From assembly GCA_027489355.1 (NCBI GenBank), contig JAIXZY010000035.1, positions 1 through 64,000 on the forward strand: a stretch of DNA of 64,000 nucleotides, in the 5' to 3' direction. The notes beneath the pieces were generated by a model. That model did no database searches, was not told where the DNA came from, and saw only the letters and a list, made by a program, of their open reading frames with translations. The DNA comes from Paracoccaceae bacterium. GTDB lineage: Bacteria; Pseudomonadota; Alphaproteobacteria; Rhodobacterales; Rhodobacteraceae. Position 1 is the first letter of the stretch; every line of letters begins with the position of its first letter. This document shows, piece by piece, positions 9,607 to 20,751 of the stretch. The position numbers and the translations under genes are program-made.

Positions 9607-11052
9607 TTACTCTGGGTCAACCCTCGAGATCAATCGTTCGTCGCAGGGCGCGACGCGCAGGATGTTCGTCGTGCCCTTCACGTTGAACGGAACGCCGGCG
9701 GTGACGACGATCTGGTCTTCCTCGGTCGCGAACCCGTCCGAGCGGGCCGCGCCCACGGCAGCCAGCACCGCGCCCTTGAAGCGTTCCTGCGGCGGCGTGA
9801 TCATGCAATGCGCCCCCCAGGTCAGCGCCATCCGGCGCGCGGTGGACATCAGCGGCGTCAGCGCGATGATCGGGACATGCGGACGTTCCCGCGCAACGAG
9901 CGCGGCGGTGTTGCCGGTCTGGCTGAAGCAGCAGATTGCCTTGACGTTCGTCGCCTCGGCGATCTCGCGTGCGGCGGCGACGATGCCGTCGGCCACCGAT
10001 TCGCGGCGGACGACGCGGCTCGCTTCGATCACCGAGCGGTAGGTCGGGTCCTTCTCGACGCTCATCGCCACGTTGTTCATCGTCAAGACCGCCTCGACCG
10101 GGTATTTTCCTGCCGCCGATTCCGCCGAGAGCATGACAGCATCCGCGCCTTCGTAGATCGCGGTGGCGACGTCCGAGACCTCGGCCCGGGTGGGCACGGG
10201 CGATTCGATCATCGATTCCAGCATCTGGGTGGCGACGATCACCGGCTTCGCCGCAGCGCGGGCGCCCCGGACGAGACGTTTCTGGATCGGGGGGACCGAG
10301 GTGACGGGCAGCTCTACGCCAAGGTCGCCGCGCGCGACCATGATCCCGTCCGAGACCTGGAGGATCGCGTCATAGGCCTTTACGGCGGCCGGTTTCTCGA
10401 TCTTCGACATGATCGCGGCGCGGCCCTTGGCAAGGGAGCGGGCCTCGATCACGTCCTCGGGCCGCTGCACGAAGGAGAGCGCCAGCCAGTCGACGCCGAG
10501 TTCGCAGGCGAATTCCAGGTCGCCGCGGTCCTTTTCCGACAGGGCGGCCACGGGCAGCACCACGTCGGGGACGTTCACGCCCTTGCGGTTGGAGATCGTG
10601 CCGCCCACCGTCACGGTACAGTCGGCAAAGTCCTTGCCGCAGGCGTTGACGTGCAGGCGGATCTTGCCGTCGTTCACCAGAAGCGAGGTTCCGGGTTCAA
10701 GCGCGGCGAAGATTTCGGGGTGCGGCAGGTTCACGCGGGTCACGTCGCCGGGAGTGGTCGACAGGTCCATGCGGAAGGCGGCGCCCTCGACAAGTTCTTC
10801 TGCGCCGTTGGCGAAGACGCCGACGCGGAGTTTCGGGCCCTGCAGGTCGGCCAGGATGCCGATCGGGCGGCCGAGGTCCTTTTCGACCCGGCGGATGATC
10901 GCGTGGCGCTTGGCGATGTCCTCGTGGACGCCGTGGCTCATGTTCAGGCGGAACACGTCGGCGCCGGCCTCGAACAGGGCGCGGATCATTTCGTAGGTCG
11001 ACGAAGCGGGGCCAAGCGTGGCCACAATCTTCACGTTGCGGTGGCGGCGCAT
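9607..11052 (-). CDS. pyk: Pyruvate kinase
   Basis: MRRHRNVKIVATLGPASSTYEMIRALFEAGADVFRLNMSHG; MVARGDLGVELP; VIVATQMLESMI. Confidence 0.96.
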   Translation of the reverse strand: MRRHRNVKIVATLGPASSTYEMIRALFEAGADVFRLNMSHGVHEDIAKRHAIIRRVEKDLGRPIGILADLQGPKLRVGVFANGAEELVEGAAFRMDLSTTPGDVTRVNLPHPEIFAALEPGTSLLVNDGKIRLHVNACGKDFADCTVTVGGTISNRKGVNVPDVVLPVAALSEKDRGDLEFACELGVDWLALSFVQRPEDVIEARSLAKGRAAIMSKIEKPAAVKAYDAILQVSDGIMVARGDLGVELPVTSVPPIQKRLVRGARAAAKPVIVATQMLESMIESPVPTRAEVSDVATAIYEGADAVMLSAESAAGKYPVEAVLTMNNVAMSVEKDPTYRSVIEASRVVRRESVADGIVAAAREIAEATNVKAICCFSQTGNTAALVARERPHVPIIALTPLMSTARRMALTWGAHCMITPPQERFKGAVLAAVGAARSDGFATEEDQIVVTAGVPFNVKGTTNILRVAPCDERLISRVDPE

Positions 11053-11220
11053 CGCCATCCTCCTGCTGATAAATTCCGGTTCATGTGGGCCGAGGGCCTT
11101 ATGGCGCAATCCGCCGCCTCCCGCAACGGGCCGATTGGACTGTGGCGCGGGGACCGTGGCCGGGTGGCATCCCGGGAGAAAGGCTTTTAAGGATAGTGGC
11201 GTCTTGGGAAGGAGCGGCCG

Positions 11221-11949
11221 GTGGCGTTCAGGATCGAGGGAGAGGACCGCAAGGGCCGGTGGCTGGTGACCTGCGACCATGCGTCGAACCGGGTGCCGGA
11301 TTGGGTGAACGGGGGCGACCTGGGCATCCCGGCCGAGGACATGGCGCGGCACATCGCCTGGGACGTGGGCGCGGCGGGGGTGGCCTGCGAGCTTGGCCGC
11401 CTTCTCGACAGCCCGGTGATCCTGTCCGACTTCAGCCGCCTGGTGATCGACCCGAACCGGGGCGAGGACGACCCCACTCTGGTGATGAAGCTTTATGACG
11501 GGACAATCATCCCGGCAAACCGGCATATCGGGCCGGAGGGGGTGGAGGAGCGGCTGGACCGGCTGTATCGTCCCTATCATTCGGCTTACGCGCGACTGGC
11601 GGCGCTGCGGCCGGACCGGGTGATCGTGGCGATCCATTCCTTCACGCCCTGCCTGCGGGGGCGGGCTTTGCGACCGTGGCATGTGGGGGTGCTCTACAGC
11701 CATCTGGATGAGCGGTTCTCCATTCCGCTGATCGCGCGGCTTCACGCCGAGACGGACCTCTGCATCGGCGACAACGAGCCGTATTCGGGCCACCTGCCGG
11801 GCGATGCGATCGACCGGCATGCCTTGCGGCTGGGGCGGCACAACACACTTATAGAGGTACGGAACGACCTGATCGCCACGCCGGCCGAACAGGCGCATTG
11901 GGCGGGGCGGCTGGCGGTGATCCTGAGCGAAGTGCTGGAGGGCCTGTAA
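11221..11949 (+). CDS. N-formylglutamate amidohydrolase family protein
   Basis: GTG start; VTCDHASNRVP, DFSRLVIDPNRGEDDPTLV. Confidence 0.87.
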   Translation: MAFRIEGEDRKGRWLVTCDHASNRVPDWVNGGDLGIPAEDMARHIAWDVGAAGVACELGRLLDSPVILSDFSRLVIDPNRGEDDPTLVMKLYDGTIIPANRHIGPEGVEERLDRLYRPYHSAYARLAALRPDRVIVAIHSFTPCLRGRALRPWHVGVLYSHLDERFSIPLIARLHAETDLCIGDNEPYSGHLPGDAIDRHALRLGRHNTLIEVRNDLIATPAEQAHWAGRLAVILSEVLEGL

Positions 11950-12263
11950 TGGACGACGCAATGCGGACCGAACTGGAGGCGGCGGCCTTCCGTGCGCTGG
12001 TGCATCACCTGATGGTCAAGCGCCCGGATGTGCAGAACATCGACCTGATGAACCTGGGCGGCTTCTGCCGGAACTGCCTGAGCCGCTGGTATCAGGAAGC
12101 TGCCGCCGGGCGCGGGATCGAGATGACCAAGGACGAGGCGCGCGAGGTGGTCTACGGGATGCCCTATGCCGAGTGGGTCGCGCAGAACCAGACCGAGGCG
12201 GATGCCGCAAAGAAGGCGGCCTTCGACAAGGCCTTCGCGGAAAACGTCGGGCCGAAGGGCTGA
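11949..12263 (+). CDS. DUF1244 domain-containing protein
   Basis: 104 aa; FRALVHHLMVKRPDVQNIDLMNLGGFCRNCLSRWY; TAATG overlap with previous CDS. Confidence 0.87.
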   Translation: MDDAMRTELEAAAFRALVHHLMVKRPDVQNIDLMNLGGFCRNCLSRWYQEAAAGRGIEMTKDEAREVVYGMPYAEWVAQNQTEADAAKKAAFDKAFAENVGPKG

Positions 12264-12268
12264 CCCCC

Positions 12269-12295
12269 GTAGGGTGGGCGAATCGCCCACCCTAC
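12269..12295. repeat. Palindromic intergenic repeat GTAGGGTGGGCG-AAT-CGCCCACCCTAC (copy 1)
   Basis: Perfect 12-3-12; recurs at 21359 and 27332. Confidence 0.9.
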
Positions 12296-12423
12296 CCACC
12301 CGGCGGAAAAGCCACAGGGCGGGTTCCAAGCCTCTCACCGTGCAGGGTTTTTTGTGGACCTCACGCGCGCGACTGGCTATCGTGCGGCAAAACGGGGCAA
12401 TCAGACCCCGACTTGAGGCAGCA

Positions 12424-13602
12424 ATGGCGTTTCCAGAGCGGTTTTCGAACCTGCCGGATTATGCGTTTCCGCGTCTGCGGAAACTTCTTGACGCGCACGC
12501 CCCCGGCGGCGCGCCCATTGCCATGACCATCGGCGAGCCGCGCCATGCGATGCCGGACTTCGTGGGGCCGATCCTGGCCGCCAATCTGTCGGGCTTTGGC
12601 GTCTACCCGCCGAACGACGGCACGCCCGAGCTGCTGGCGGCCATCTCCGCCTGGATCGCGCGGCGGTACGGCGTGACGGTGGGCGAGGACCGGCTGATGG
12701 TCCTGAACGGCACCCGCGAGGGGCTGTTCAACGCCTGCATCGCGCTGTGCCCCGAGACGAAGAACGGCCAGCGGCCCGTGGTGCTGATGCCGAACCCGTT
12801 CTACCAGGTCTATGCCGTGGCGGCGCTGACCGTGGGGGCGGAGCCCGTCTATGTCCCCGCCACCGCTGCGACCGGCTTCCTGCCCGACTTTGGCAGCCTG
12901 CCCAGGGACGTACTGGACCGGGTGGCGCTGGCCTATATCTGCTCGCCCTCGAACCCCCAGGGCGCGGTGGCCTCGAAGGAGTATCTGGCGGACCTGCTGG
13001 CCTTGGCCGATCGCCACGATTTCCGCGTGCTGGCCGACGAATGCTATTCGGAAATCTGGCGCGAGGCGCCTCCCCCCGGCCTGCTTCAGGTCGCGGCGCA
13101 GCAGGGCGCGGACCCGGAGCGGGTGGTGGTGTTCCATTCGCTGTCCAAGCGGTCCAACCTGCCGGGCTTGCGGTCCGGGTTTGTCGCCGCCGGGCCGCAG
13201 TGCATGGCGCGCATCCGGCAGTTGCGCGCCTTCGCCGGGGCGCCCCTGCCCCTGCCGCTGCAGCGCGTGGCCGAGGCGGCTTGGGCGGACGAGGCGCATG
13301 TCGACGCCTCGCGCGCGCTCTACCAGCAGAAGTTCCGGGATGCGGACGCGATCTTCGCGGGGCTGCAGGGCTATCAGGCACCGGGCGGCGGGTTCTTCCT
13401 TTGGCTGCCCGTCGAGGACGGCGAAGAGGCGGCATTGAGACTGTGGCGCGAGACGGGGGTGCGGGTTCTGCCCGGCGGCTACCTGTCGCGCGACGCCGGG
13501 GGCCAGAACCCCGGCAGGGGCTATATCCGCGTGGCGCTGGTCGCGCCGCGAGAAGAAACGCAGCGCGGGCTGACGATGCTCCGCGACTGCATCTATGGGT
13601 GA
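12424..13602 (+). CDS. PLP-dependent aminotransferase class I/II (DapC/ succinyldiaminopimelate transaminase-like)
   Basis: 392 aa; [50 protein letters not shown]. Confidence 0.85.
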   Translation: MAFPERFSNLPDYAFPRLRKLLDAHAPGGAPIAMTIGEPRHAMPDFVGPILAANLSGFGVYPPNDGTPELLAAISAWIARRYGVTVGEDRLMVLNGTREGLFNACIALCPETKNGQRPVVLMPNPFYQVYAVAALTVGAEPVYVPATAATGFLPDFGSLPRDVLDRVALAYICSPSNPQGAVASKEYLADLLALADRHDFRVLADECYSEIWREAPPPGLLQVAAQQGADPERVVVFHSLSKRSNLPGLRSGFVAAGPQCMARIRQLRAFAGAPLPLPLQRVAEAAWADEAHVDASRALYQQKFRDADAIFAGLQGYQAPGGGFFLWLPVEDGEEAALRLWRETGVRVLPGGYLSRDAGGQNPGRGYIRVALVAPREETQRGLTMLRDCIYG

Positions 13603-13609
13603 GGGACGA

Positions 13610-16603
13610 ATGGCTTCCTATCAGGCACGGCAGCGCGATCCGCTTCTGGACCAGGGCACGCAGGCAATGCTGGAACGCCGGGGGCGCGAGCTTCTGGGGC
13701 TGGTTCTGGTACTGGTGGGCTTCGGGTTCACGCTGATGCTGTGGAGCTATTCTCCCGAGGATCCGGGCTGGATGGTCGCCACGGAAGAGCCGGCGCAGAA
13801 CATCTTCGGGCGGTTCGGGGCCGCCGTCGCCTCGACGCTGATCATCCTGATCGGCAAGGGGGCCTGGACGATCCCGATGATCTTCGCGGCCTGGGGCGTG
13901 CGCTTCATGGTGCATCGTGGCGGCGAGCGGGCCGTCGGGCGCGTGGTCTTCGCGGTGATCGCGGTGGCCTTCGCCGCCGTCCACTGCGCGACGCTGGTGC
14001 CGGGAAGCGACTGGACGCATACCTTCGGGCTGGGCGGGCTGTTCGGCGACACAGTCACCGGCTCGCTTCTGGGGGTGATCCCCGGCAGCGCGGGGTTCGG
14101 GCTGAAGTTCCTGTCGCTGCTGACCTTCGCGGGTCTGATCGCGATGATGCTGTTCGTGACCGGCTTTGATGTCGAAGAGCTGAAGGCGATCCAGCGATTC
14201 CTCCTCCTGGGGTCGATCCTGGGCTATTCGGCGCTGCGGCAGGCGGTCGGGACCGGCGCGCGCGGTGCGCTGACCGGGGCCGCGGCCCTGCAGGACCGGG
14301 CGCGGGCGCGGCAGGCGGCGAATGCCTCCCACGCCGGGCGCTATGAGGAACCCGCCGTGCTGGGTCGAGACGTCCCTGTCCTGCGCCGGGGGACGCCGCC
14401 GGTCACGGCCGGGATGGCGCCCGAGCCGCTGCGGGCACATCAGGGTCGGGTCATGCCGGCCTCGCTGCGGTCCGAACCGCGCTATGCGCCAGAGCCGGAA
14501 CCGGCGCCTGCCCCGGTGAAGGAGAAGCTGGGCCTGCTGGAGCGTCTTCGCCGCAAGCACCAGCCCGAGCCGGAGCCCGAGCTGATCGAGATGGAGCCGA
14601 GCTGGGACCCGTCGATGCCGACCGAGGACCGGATCAAGGCGCGGATTTCCGACGTGATCCGTACCCGCGTCATGCGGACGCCGGACTTCCCGGTGGCCCC
14701 GCCGCCGCTGCCGCCTGCCGCCCGCGTGGAACCTCCGGTGATGCGGCCGAAGGGGCCGACCCCGCTGGTCGCTGACACGCGCCCCCTGCCCCGCTCGGTC
14801 CCGCCGGTGACTGCCCCTCCGGTGACGGCACCGCAACGCAGCTGGGAGCCCGAGGTCGAGGCAGAGGAAGACGAGGATCAGGTCGCGTTCGCGGCGAATG
14901 CCGGGTGGGAGGATCAGGACGACCTTGCCGACTATCCGCTGGACGAGCTGGAGGACGAGCTGCCCCCAGCGCGGCCCATGGGCTATGCGCCGGACCGCAA
15001 GGCCGTGGTGCAGCATGCGGTGAAGAAGCCCGCGCCTTCGCGGCAGGCGATGGCGGAAAGCCAGCCCGGCCTGCGCTTCGACGATGCGGCCGAGGCCTAT
15101 GAGCTGCCGCCGCTGTCGCTGCTGTCGGCACCGGTCACCATCGCGCGGAACCAGTTGTCCGACGAGGCGCTGGAGGAAAACGCGCGGATGCTGGAGTCGG
15201 TGCTGGACGACTATGGCGTGAAGGGCGAGATCACCGCGGTCCGTCCCGGGCCGGTGGTCACGATGTATGAGCTTGAGCCCGCGCCGGGTCTGAAGGCCAG
15301 CCGTGTGATCGGTCTGGCGGACGACATCGCGCGCAGCATGTCGGCGCTGTCGGCGCGTGTCTCTACCGTGCCGGGCCGCAGCGTGATCGGCATCGAACTG
15401 CCGAACGCCCACCGCGAGAAGGTGGTGCTGCGCGAGATCCTGTCGGCGCGCGACTTTGGCGACAGCCAGATGCGGCTGCCCTTGGCGCTTGGCAAGGACA
15501 TCGGCGGCGAGCCGGTGGTGGCGAACCTGGCGAAGATGCCCCACCTGCTGATCGCGGGGACCACGGGGTCGGGCAAGTCGGTCGCGATCAACACGATGAT
15601 CCTGAGCCTCCTCTACAAGCTGACGCCCGACGAATGCCGGCTGATCATGATCGACCCGAAGATGCTGGAACTGTCGGTCTATGACGGCATCCCGCACCTT
15701 CTGTCCCCCGTCGTCACCGACCCGAAGAAGGCGGTCGTCGCCCTGAAATGGGTCGTGGGCGAGATGGAGGAGCGGTATCGCAAGATGTCCAAGATGGGCG
15801 TGCGCAACATCGAGGGCTACAACGGCCGCGTGCGCGAGGCGCTGTCCAAGGGCGAGATGTTCAAGCGCACGATTCAGACCGGCTTCGACGAGGAAACCGG
15901 CGATCCGGTCTTCGAGACGGAAGAATTCGCGCCGCAGCCCTTCCCCTATATCGTCGTCATCGTCGACGAGATGGCCGACCTGATGATGGTCGCCGGGAAA
16001 GAGATCGAAGCCTGCATCCAGCGGCTTGCCCAGATGGCGCGGGCCTCGGGCATCCACCTGATCATGGCGACGCAGCGGCCGTCGGTGGACGTGATCACCG
16101 GCACGATCAAGGCGAACTTCCCGACGCGGATTTCCTTCCAGGTCACGTCGAAGATCGACAGCCGAACGATCCTGGGCGAGCAGGGGGCCGAGCAGCTTCT
16201 GGGCGCGGGCGACATGCTTTACATGGGCAACGGTGCGAAGATCACCCGTATCCACGGGCCGTTCGTCAGCGACGAGGAAGTGGAAGAGATCGTCAACCAC
16301 CTGAAGTCCTTCGGGCCGCCGGTCTACATGTCGGGTGTCGTCGAAGGGCCGGAGGACGAAGTCGCCTCGGACATTGACATGGTGCTGGGCCTGGGTGGCG
16401 GCGAAGGTTCGGACGATGCGCTCTACGATCAGGCTGTGGCGATCGTGGCGCGGGACCGGAAGTGCTCGACCTCGTACATCCAGCGAAAGCTTGGCATCGG
16501 TTACAACAAAGCCGCCCGGCTGGTTGAACAGATGGAAGAGGAAGGCGTGGTCACCCGCGCCAACCATGTCGGCAAGCGCGAGATCCTGGTCGAGGAACGC
16601 TAG
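13610..16603 (+). CDS. ftsK: DNA translocase FtsK
   Basis: 4TM N-terminus, Pro-rich linker, motor [29 protein letters not shown]-terminal gamma domain ([30 protein letters not shown]). RBS-like GAGG favours 13610 over 13595. Confidence 0.95.
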   Translation: MASYQARQRDPLLDQGTQAMLERRGRELLGLVLVLVGFGFTLMLWSYSPEDPGWMVATEEPAQNIFGRFGAAVASTLIILIGKGAWTIPMIFAAWGVRFMVHRGGERAVGRVVFAVIAVAFAAVHCATLVPGSDWTHTFGLGGLFGDTVTGSLLGVIPGSAGFGLKFLSLLTFAGLIAMMLFVTGFDVEELKAIQRFLLLGSILGYSALRQAVGTGARGALTGAAALQDRARARQAANASHAGRYEEPAVLGRDVPVLRRGTPPVTAGMAPEPLRAHQGRVMPASLRSEPRYAPEPEPAPAPVKEKLGLLERLRRKHQPEPEPELIEMEPSWDPSMPTEDRIKARISDVIRTRVMRTPDFPVAPPPLPPAARVEPPVMRPKGPTPLVADTRPLPRSVPPVTAPPVTAPQRSWEPEVEAEEDEDQVAFAANAGWEDQDDLADYPLDELEDELPPARPMGYAPDRKAVVQHAVKKPAPSRQAMAESQPGLRFDDAAEAYELPPLSLLSAPVTIARNQLSDEALEENARMLESVLDDYGVKGEITAVRPGPVVTMYELEPAPGLKASRVIGLADDIARSMSALSARVSTVPGRSVIGIELPNAHREKVVLREILSARDFGDSQMRLPLALGKDIGGEPVVANLAKMPHLLIAGTTGSGKSVAINTMILSLLYKLTPDECRLIMIDPKMLELSVYDGIPHLLSPVVTDPKKAVVALKWVVGEMEERYRKMSKMGVRNIEGYNGRVREALSKGEMFKRTIQTGFDEETGDPVFETEEFAPQPFPYIVVIVDEMADLMMVAGKEIEACIQRLAQMARASGIHLIMATQRPSVDVITGTIKANFPTRISFQVTSKIDSRTILGEQGAEQLLGAGDMLYMGNGAKITRIHGPFVSDEEVEEIVNHLKSFGPPVYMSGVVEGPEDEVASDIDMVLGLGGGEGSDDALYDQAVAIVARDRKCSTSYIQRKLGIGYNKAARLVEQMEEEGVVTRANHVGKREILVEER

Positions 16604-16629
16604 GCCGCGCCTGCGTTAACCATTGCATG

Positions 16630-16660
16630 AGGCCCCGTCGGAGAAAACCGGCGGGGCCTT
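16630..16660 (+). terminator. Rho-independent-like terminator after ftsK
   Basis: AGGCCCCGTCGG-AGAAAA-CCGGCGGGGCCTT stem-loop. Confidence 0.65.
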
Positions 16661-16816
16661 AAGCATTTGGGCATTTCCGACACAATCGCGCCTCAATCCA
16701 GCCTGAATCGTGCCACAACCTAAGGTTGTAACTCGTGTCCGGTTTTCGCCACAGAATCGACATGCTGCTGTTGTGGGGGCCGGCGCTTGCTTCTGGGCTA
16801 GGGGGGCTTCTGGATC

Positions 16817-18211
16817 ATGGCATTCGACACGTCCGACACGCTGACCCGGCCTGAATGCTGTGACGAACTTCTGCCCGGCACCACGCTGTTTCACGGCCAG
16901 TACCGGATCACCCGATACATCAACTCGGGCGGGTTCGGGATCACCTATCTGGCCAAGGACAGCCTGGACCGCGACGTGGTGATCAAGGAGTGCTTTTCCA
17001 GCAGCTTCTGCCGACGGACGGAAACGCGGGTCCGCGCGCGGTCGCAAAGCACGCGCGACCACATGGCAAGGATCGTGAAGAGCTTCCTGAACGAAGCCCG
17101 CAGCCTGGCCGGGTTGCGGCATCCCAACATCGTCGGCGTGCATCAGGTGTTCGAGGACAACGACACCGCCTACATGGCGCTGGACTACATCCGCGGCTAC
17201 GACCTGCAGGAGATCGTGGACGAGAAGAAGGCGACCCTGACCGCCGAGCAGATCGTCGTGATGGCGGGCAAACTGGTGGCGGCGATCGGCTATATCCACG
17301 ACCGCGGGCTGCTGCATTGCGACATCTCGCCGGACAACATCTTTCTGAACGACGTGGGCGAGCCGATCCTGATCGACTTCGGCGCGGCGCGGCGCAGCGC
17401 GGCGGGCGAGGCGCAGAAGCATTCGGGGCTGAGCGTGGTGAAGGACGGTTACTCGCCGCATGAGCTGTACACGCCGGGCGGGAACTCGGGCCCCTGGAGC
17501 GACATCTACTCGCTGGCTGCGTCGCTGTATCATGCGATCACGGGGCGCGCGCCCGAGAATTGCCAGAACCGGCTGGCCGCGCTTGCGGAAAAGCGGCCGG
17601 ACCCCTGCCAGCCGCTGGCCGGGCGCATGCCGGGTTATCCGGCTGGATTTCTGGAGAGCATCGACAGGGCGATGGCGGTGGTGCCCGCGCGGCGGTTCCA
17701 GTCGGCTGCGGACTGGCAGAAGGCGCTGCCCCAGGCCGAGGCAAAGGACCGGAAGGTGGTGCTCCTCCGCCGTCTGGTCCCGGGGGGCGTGTCGGTGGAC
17801 CCGGTGGTCCGCCCGGCCACCCCCCAGCCCATTCGTCCGCGGCGCCCCTTCGGGCGCGGGAACGAGATCGACATCTCGGGTCTGCGCCGGGTCGGGGGGT
17901 TCCTCGGCGGCTGGCTGGTCGATGGCAGCACCGGCAGCGTGCTGGCGGCGGAAGGGGATGCCGGCGACCCGGCACATGCGGCGGCGATGGCGGCCTCGGT
18001 CGGGCTGGGGCGCGCGAACCTGCGCGTGCTGGAGGGGGTCGAGGACAAGGTGGACGACATCGTGGTCACGCTGGGCCAGCGGGTGCACCTGATCCGGCCC
18101 CTGGCCCAGGCGCCCGGCACTTTCCTGTGCGTCGCGATGGCGGCCGACACGGCAAACCCCGGCCTGGCGCGGGTGCAGCTGCGCCGGGTCGAGCAGTCGA
18201 TCCGGCTGTGA
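16817..18211 (+). CDS. Serine/threonine protein kinase with C-terminal roadblock/LC7-like domain
   Basis: G-loop NSGGFGITYLAKD, VVIKE, HCDISPDNIFLND, DFGAA; C-terminal ~100 aa GGWLVDGSTGSVLAAEG...VLEGVEDKVDDIVVTLGQRVHLIRPL...GLARVQLRRVEQSI resembles the roadblock fold. Confidence 0.8.
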   Translation: MAFDTSDTLTRPECCDELLPGTTLFHGQYRITRYINSGGFGITYLAKDSLDRDVVIKECFSSSFCRRTETRVRARSQSTRDHMARIVKSFLNEARSLAGLRHPNIVGVHQVFEDNDTAYMALDYIRGYDLQEIVDEKKATLTAEQIVVMAGKLVAAIGYIHDRGLLHCDISPDNIFLNDVGEPILIDFGAARRSAAGEAQKHSGLSVVKDGYSPHELYTPGGNSGPWSDIYSLAASLYHAITGRAPENCQNRLAALAEKRPDPCQPLAGRMPGYPAGFLESIDRAMAVVPARRFQSAADWQKALPQAEAKDRKVVLLRRLVPGGVSVDPVVRPATPQPIRPRRPFGRGNEIDISGLRRVGGFLGGWLVDGSTGSVLAAEGDAGDPAHAAAMAASVGLGRANLRVLEGVEDKVDDIVVTLGQRVHLIRPLAQAPGTFLCVAMAADTANPGLARVQLRRVEQSIRL

Positions 18212-18214
18212 GGG

Positions 18215-19120
18215 TCAGGACAGTTCCGGCACCTGTCGTCGCGAGCCGCGCTGCGAGAGGTCCAGGATCTGCGCCAGGATCACGCTGCCGGCCAGCGAGA
18301 AGAGCCCAAGTTCGACCCAGGTGATACGCAACGACTGCCCCACGATGATCACCAAGGGATGCGCCAGGTAGATCCAGACCGACAAGCGGGCGCACCAGTG
18401 CGATACCGACGTCGCGGGAAGGTGGATCGACAGGCACAGCAGCGCGAGCCCGGTTCCGTACAGGATGGTGCTGTTGTCGGGCGAGGGTCGGCCGAAAGAC
18501 AGGATCGTCCAGCTTGCCACAAGCGCGATCACCGCCAGCCGCCAGCCCCAGGAAAAGAAGGCGATGCCGACCAGGACCGGGATGACGCCAAAGCTCCACT
18601 GCCCGAATGGAACCGTCTCGGGGCTGCCTTCAAGTACCAGAAGCGTTGCCACCAGGATCGCCGCCCCGAAAGAAGCAAGCGGATGCTGGAACCAGGGCGC
18701 GAGAACAGAAGCCAGGAAGGCGAACGGCAGAATCCAGAGGTGAATCCAGGTTCCGGTCAGCAGCATGTGCCATTCCCACCATGAGAAGGGCGGTGCACTC
18801 ACCTTCAGCGCGAGGGCGATCTGGACCACGGCGAAGACCAGGGACCAGACCACGAAGGGCTGCAAAAGCCGCCTTGCGCGCTGGCTTGTCCGAGTGGCCG
18901 TTGGCATCGACAGGAGCACAAGGAAGAACGGCAGCGCGACATAGGCAATGCGATTACCGGGCGCCTGGCTGTCGAACCAGACGATTCCAAGCGCCGCAGC
19001 GAAGCGCGCGTAGTCGATCAATCCGTTCCGCGCTGTCGCCACGTCCGCCGCCCCAGATCTGCCGTAGCCTGCATCCTTAGTCTGCGCCCGAATTGCGTGC
19101 AAATCCAGCAATTTGCGCAT
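18215..19120 (-). CDS. Acyltransferase_3-like integral membrane protein
   Basis: 301 aa, ~9-10 hydrophobic helices, N-terminal LIDYARFAAALGIVWFDSQAPGN. Confidence 0.7.
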   Translation of the reverse strand: MRKLLDLHAIRAQTKDAGYGRSGAADVATARNGLIDYARFAAALGIVWFDSQAPGNRIAYVALPFFLVLLSMPTATRTSQRARRLLQPFVVWSLVFAVVQIALALKVSAPPFSWWEWHMLLTGTWIHLWILPFAFLASVLAPWFQHPLASFGAAILVATLLVLEGSPETVPFGQWSFGVIPVLVGIAFFSWGWRLAVIALVASWTILSFGRPSPDNSTILYGTGLALLCLSIHLPATSVSHWCARLSVWIYLAHPLVIIVGQSLRITWVELGLFSLAGSVILAQILDLSQRGSRRQVPELS

Positions 19121-19187
19121 TTCGCCGACTTCGCGCGAAGGTGAGCCGGACCTCGCAACTTGGGGTTACGTCGTCCGGGTGCAACGG

Positions 19188-20501
19188 TCAGGCGGGGACC
19201 GCCATCCCGCTCTGCGCCTTCTGGCCCTTGCGCCCATCCCGCAGATAGCGCGCATAGCCAAGGTCCCCGGCCTCGATCTCGGTGCGCTTGCCCGAGACGA
19301 TGTCGGCCAGCACCCGGCCCGAACCCGCCGCCATCGTCCAGCCCAGTGTGCCGTGGCCGGTGTTCAGGAACAGGTTCTGGATCGGCGAGCGGCCGACGAT
19401 GGGCGTGCCGTCGGGGGTCATCGGGCGGAGGCCGCACCAGAACTTTGCCTGGCTCTGGTCCCCTGCCCCGCAGAACAGGTCCTCGACCGAATGGGTCAGG
19501 GTGGCCTGGCGCTTGGGCTTCAGGCTCAGGTCGAAGCCGGCGATCTCGGCCATGCCGCCGACGCGAATGCGGTCGCCCAGGCGGGTGATGGCGATCTTGT
19601 GCGTCTCGTCCATCACGGTCGAGACCGGGGCGCGGCCCTCGTCCACGATCGGGACGGTGATCGAGTAGCCCTTGACCGGATAGACCGGCAGCTTGATCCC
19701 GAACTCTTTCACCAGCATCGGCGAATAGGACCCAAGCGCCACCACGAAGGCATCCGCCGTGACGCGGCCTTCCGAAGTGTGGACCGAGGTGATGCGGCCC
19801 ATCGAGGCCTCCAGCCGGTCGATGGAGACGCCGTGGCGGAAGGTGACGCCCAGGGCGCGGGCCATGTTGGCCAGCGACTGGGTGAACTTGAAGCAATCGC
19901 CCGTCTCATCCCCCGGCAGGCGCAACCCGCCGGCGATCTTGCCGCGGGCCGCCGCCAGCCCCGGCTCGGCCGCGACGCAGGCGTCAGCATCCAGCACCTC
20001 GAACGGGACCCCATCGGCCTTCAGCACCGCGATGTCCTGCTCGGCCGCCGCGACCTGCTTTTCGGTACGGAACAGCTGCAGCGTGCCTTGCGTGCGTTCG
20101 TCATAGCGGATCCCGGTCTCGGCCCGCAGCTCCATCAGGCAGTCGCGGGAATATTCCGCCAGGCGGACCATCCGCGACTTGTTCACGGCATAGGCCTCGG
20201 CCGTGCAGTTCATCAGCATCCGCGCCATCCAGGACAGCTTGGTCCAATCGGGCTTGGGCTGGATGATCAGCGGCGCATGTTCCATGAACATCCACTTCAG
20301 CGCCTTGGTCGGGATGCCGGGTGCCGCCCAGGGAGAGGAATAGCCGGGGCTGATCTCGCCCGCGTTGGCGAAGGAGGTCTCAAGCGCCGCCTCGGGCTGG
20401 CGGTCGATCACAGTGACCTCATGCCCGGCCTTGGCAAGGTACCACGCCGAAGTCACCCCGATCACGCCTGCGCCAAGAACCACGACCTTCATCTGCTGCA
20501 T
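19188..20501 (-). CDS. dadA: D-amino acid dehydrogenase (DadA-like FAD oxidoreductase)
   Basis: 437 aa; [60 protein letters not shown]. Confidence 0.92.
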   Translation of the reverse strand: MQQMKVVVLGAGVIGVTSAWYLAKAGHEVTVIDRQPEAALETSFANAGEISPGYSSPWAAPGIPTKALKWMFMEHAPLIIQPKPDWTKLSWMARMLMNCTAEAYAVNKSRMVRLAEYSRDCLMELRAETGIRYDERTQGTLQLFRTEKQVAAAEQDIAVLKADGVPFEVLDADACVAAEPGLAAARGKIAGGLRLPGDETGDCFKFTQSLANMARALGVTFRHGVSIDRLEASMGRITSVHTSEGRVTADAFVVALGSYSPMLVKEFGIKLPVYPVKGYSITVPIVDEGRAPVSTVMDETHKIAITRLGDRIRVGGMAEIAGFDLSLKPKRQATLTHSVEDLFCGAGDQSQAKFWCGLRPMTPDGTPIVGRSPIQNLFLNTGHGTLGWTMAAGSGRVLADIVSGKRTEIEAGDLGYARYLRDGRKGQKAQSGMAVPA

Positions 20502-20751
20502 CCCGATTGAGTATTTCCTTTCCGCGGAAGATATGGCGGATGGCGCAGGATTTCTTGGTGATTATCGCGGCCCCTGAGGCAAGGAAGCGCAGCTTTCTCC
20601 CCAAATTGCCGATTGATACGCAGATTATTGCGCAACATGCGCGGCAATCCGAAGGCTATCCCGTCACGACAGCTCACGCCCTCGGCACGTCCCTGCAACA
20701 GAGCGGGGGGCGGGGGTGCATCCTGCGAGGGGCATCGCTATATTTGCAGCC

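Noticed and set aside
12728-16567. 1279-aa minus-strand ORF
   Set aside because: Antisense to ftsK and the aminotransferase gene; Arg/His/Pro-rich composition without recognisable domain.
20516-20660. Palindromic bits (TTCCGCGGAA; ATTGCGCAACATGCGCGGCAAT) upstream of dadA as Lrp/DadR sites
   Set aside because: Imperfect, and no Lrp/AsnC gene is adjacent; too weak to list.
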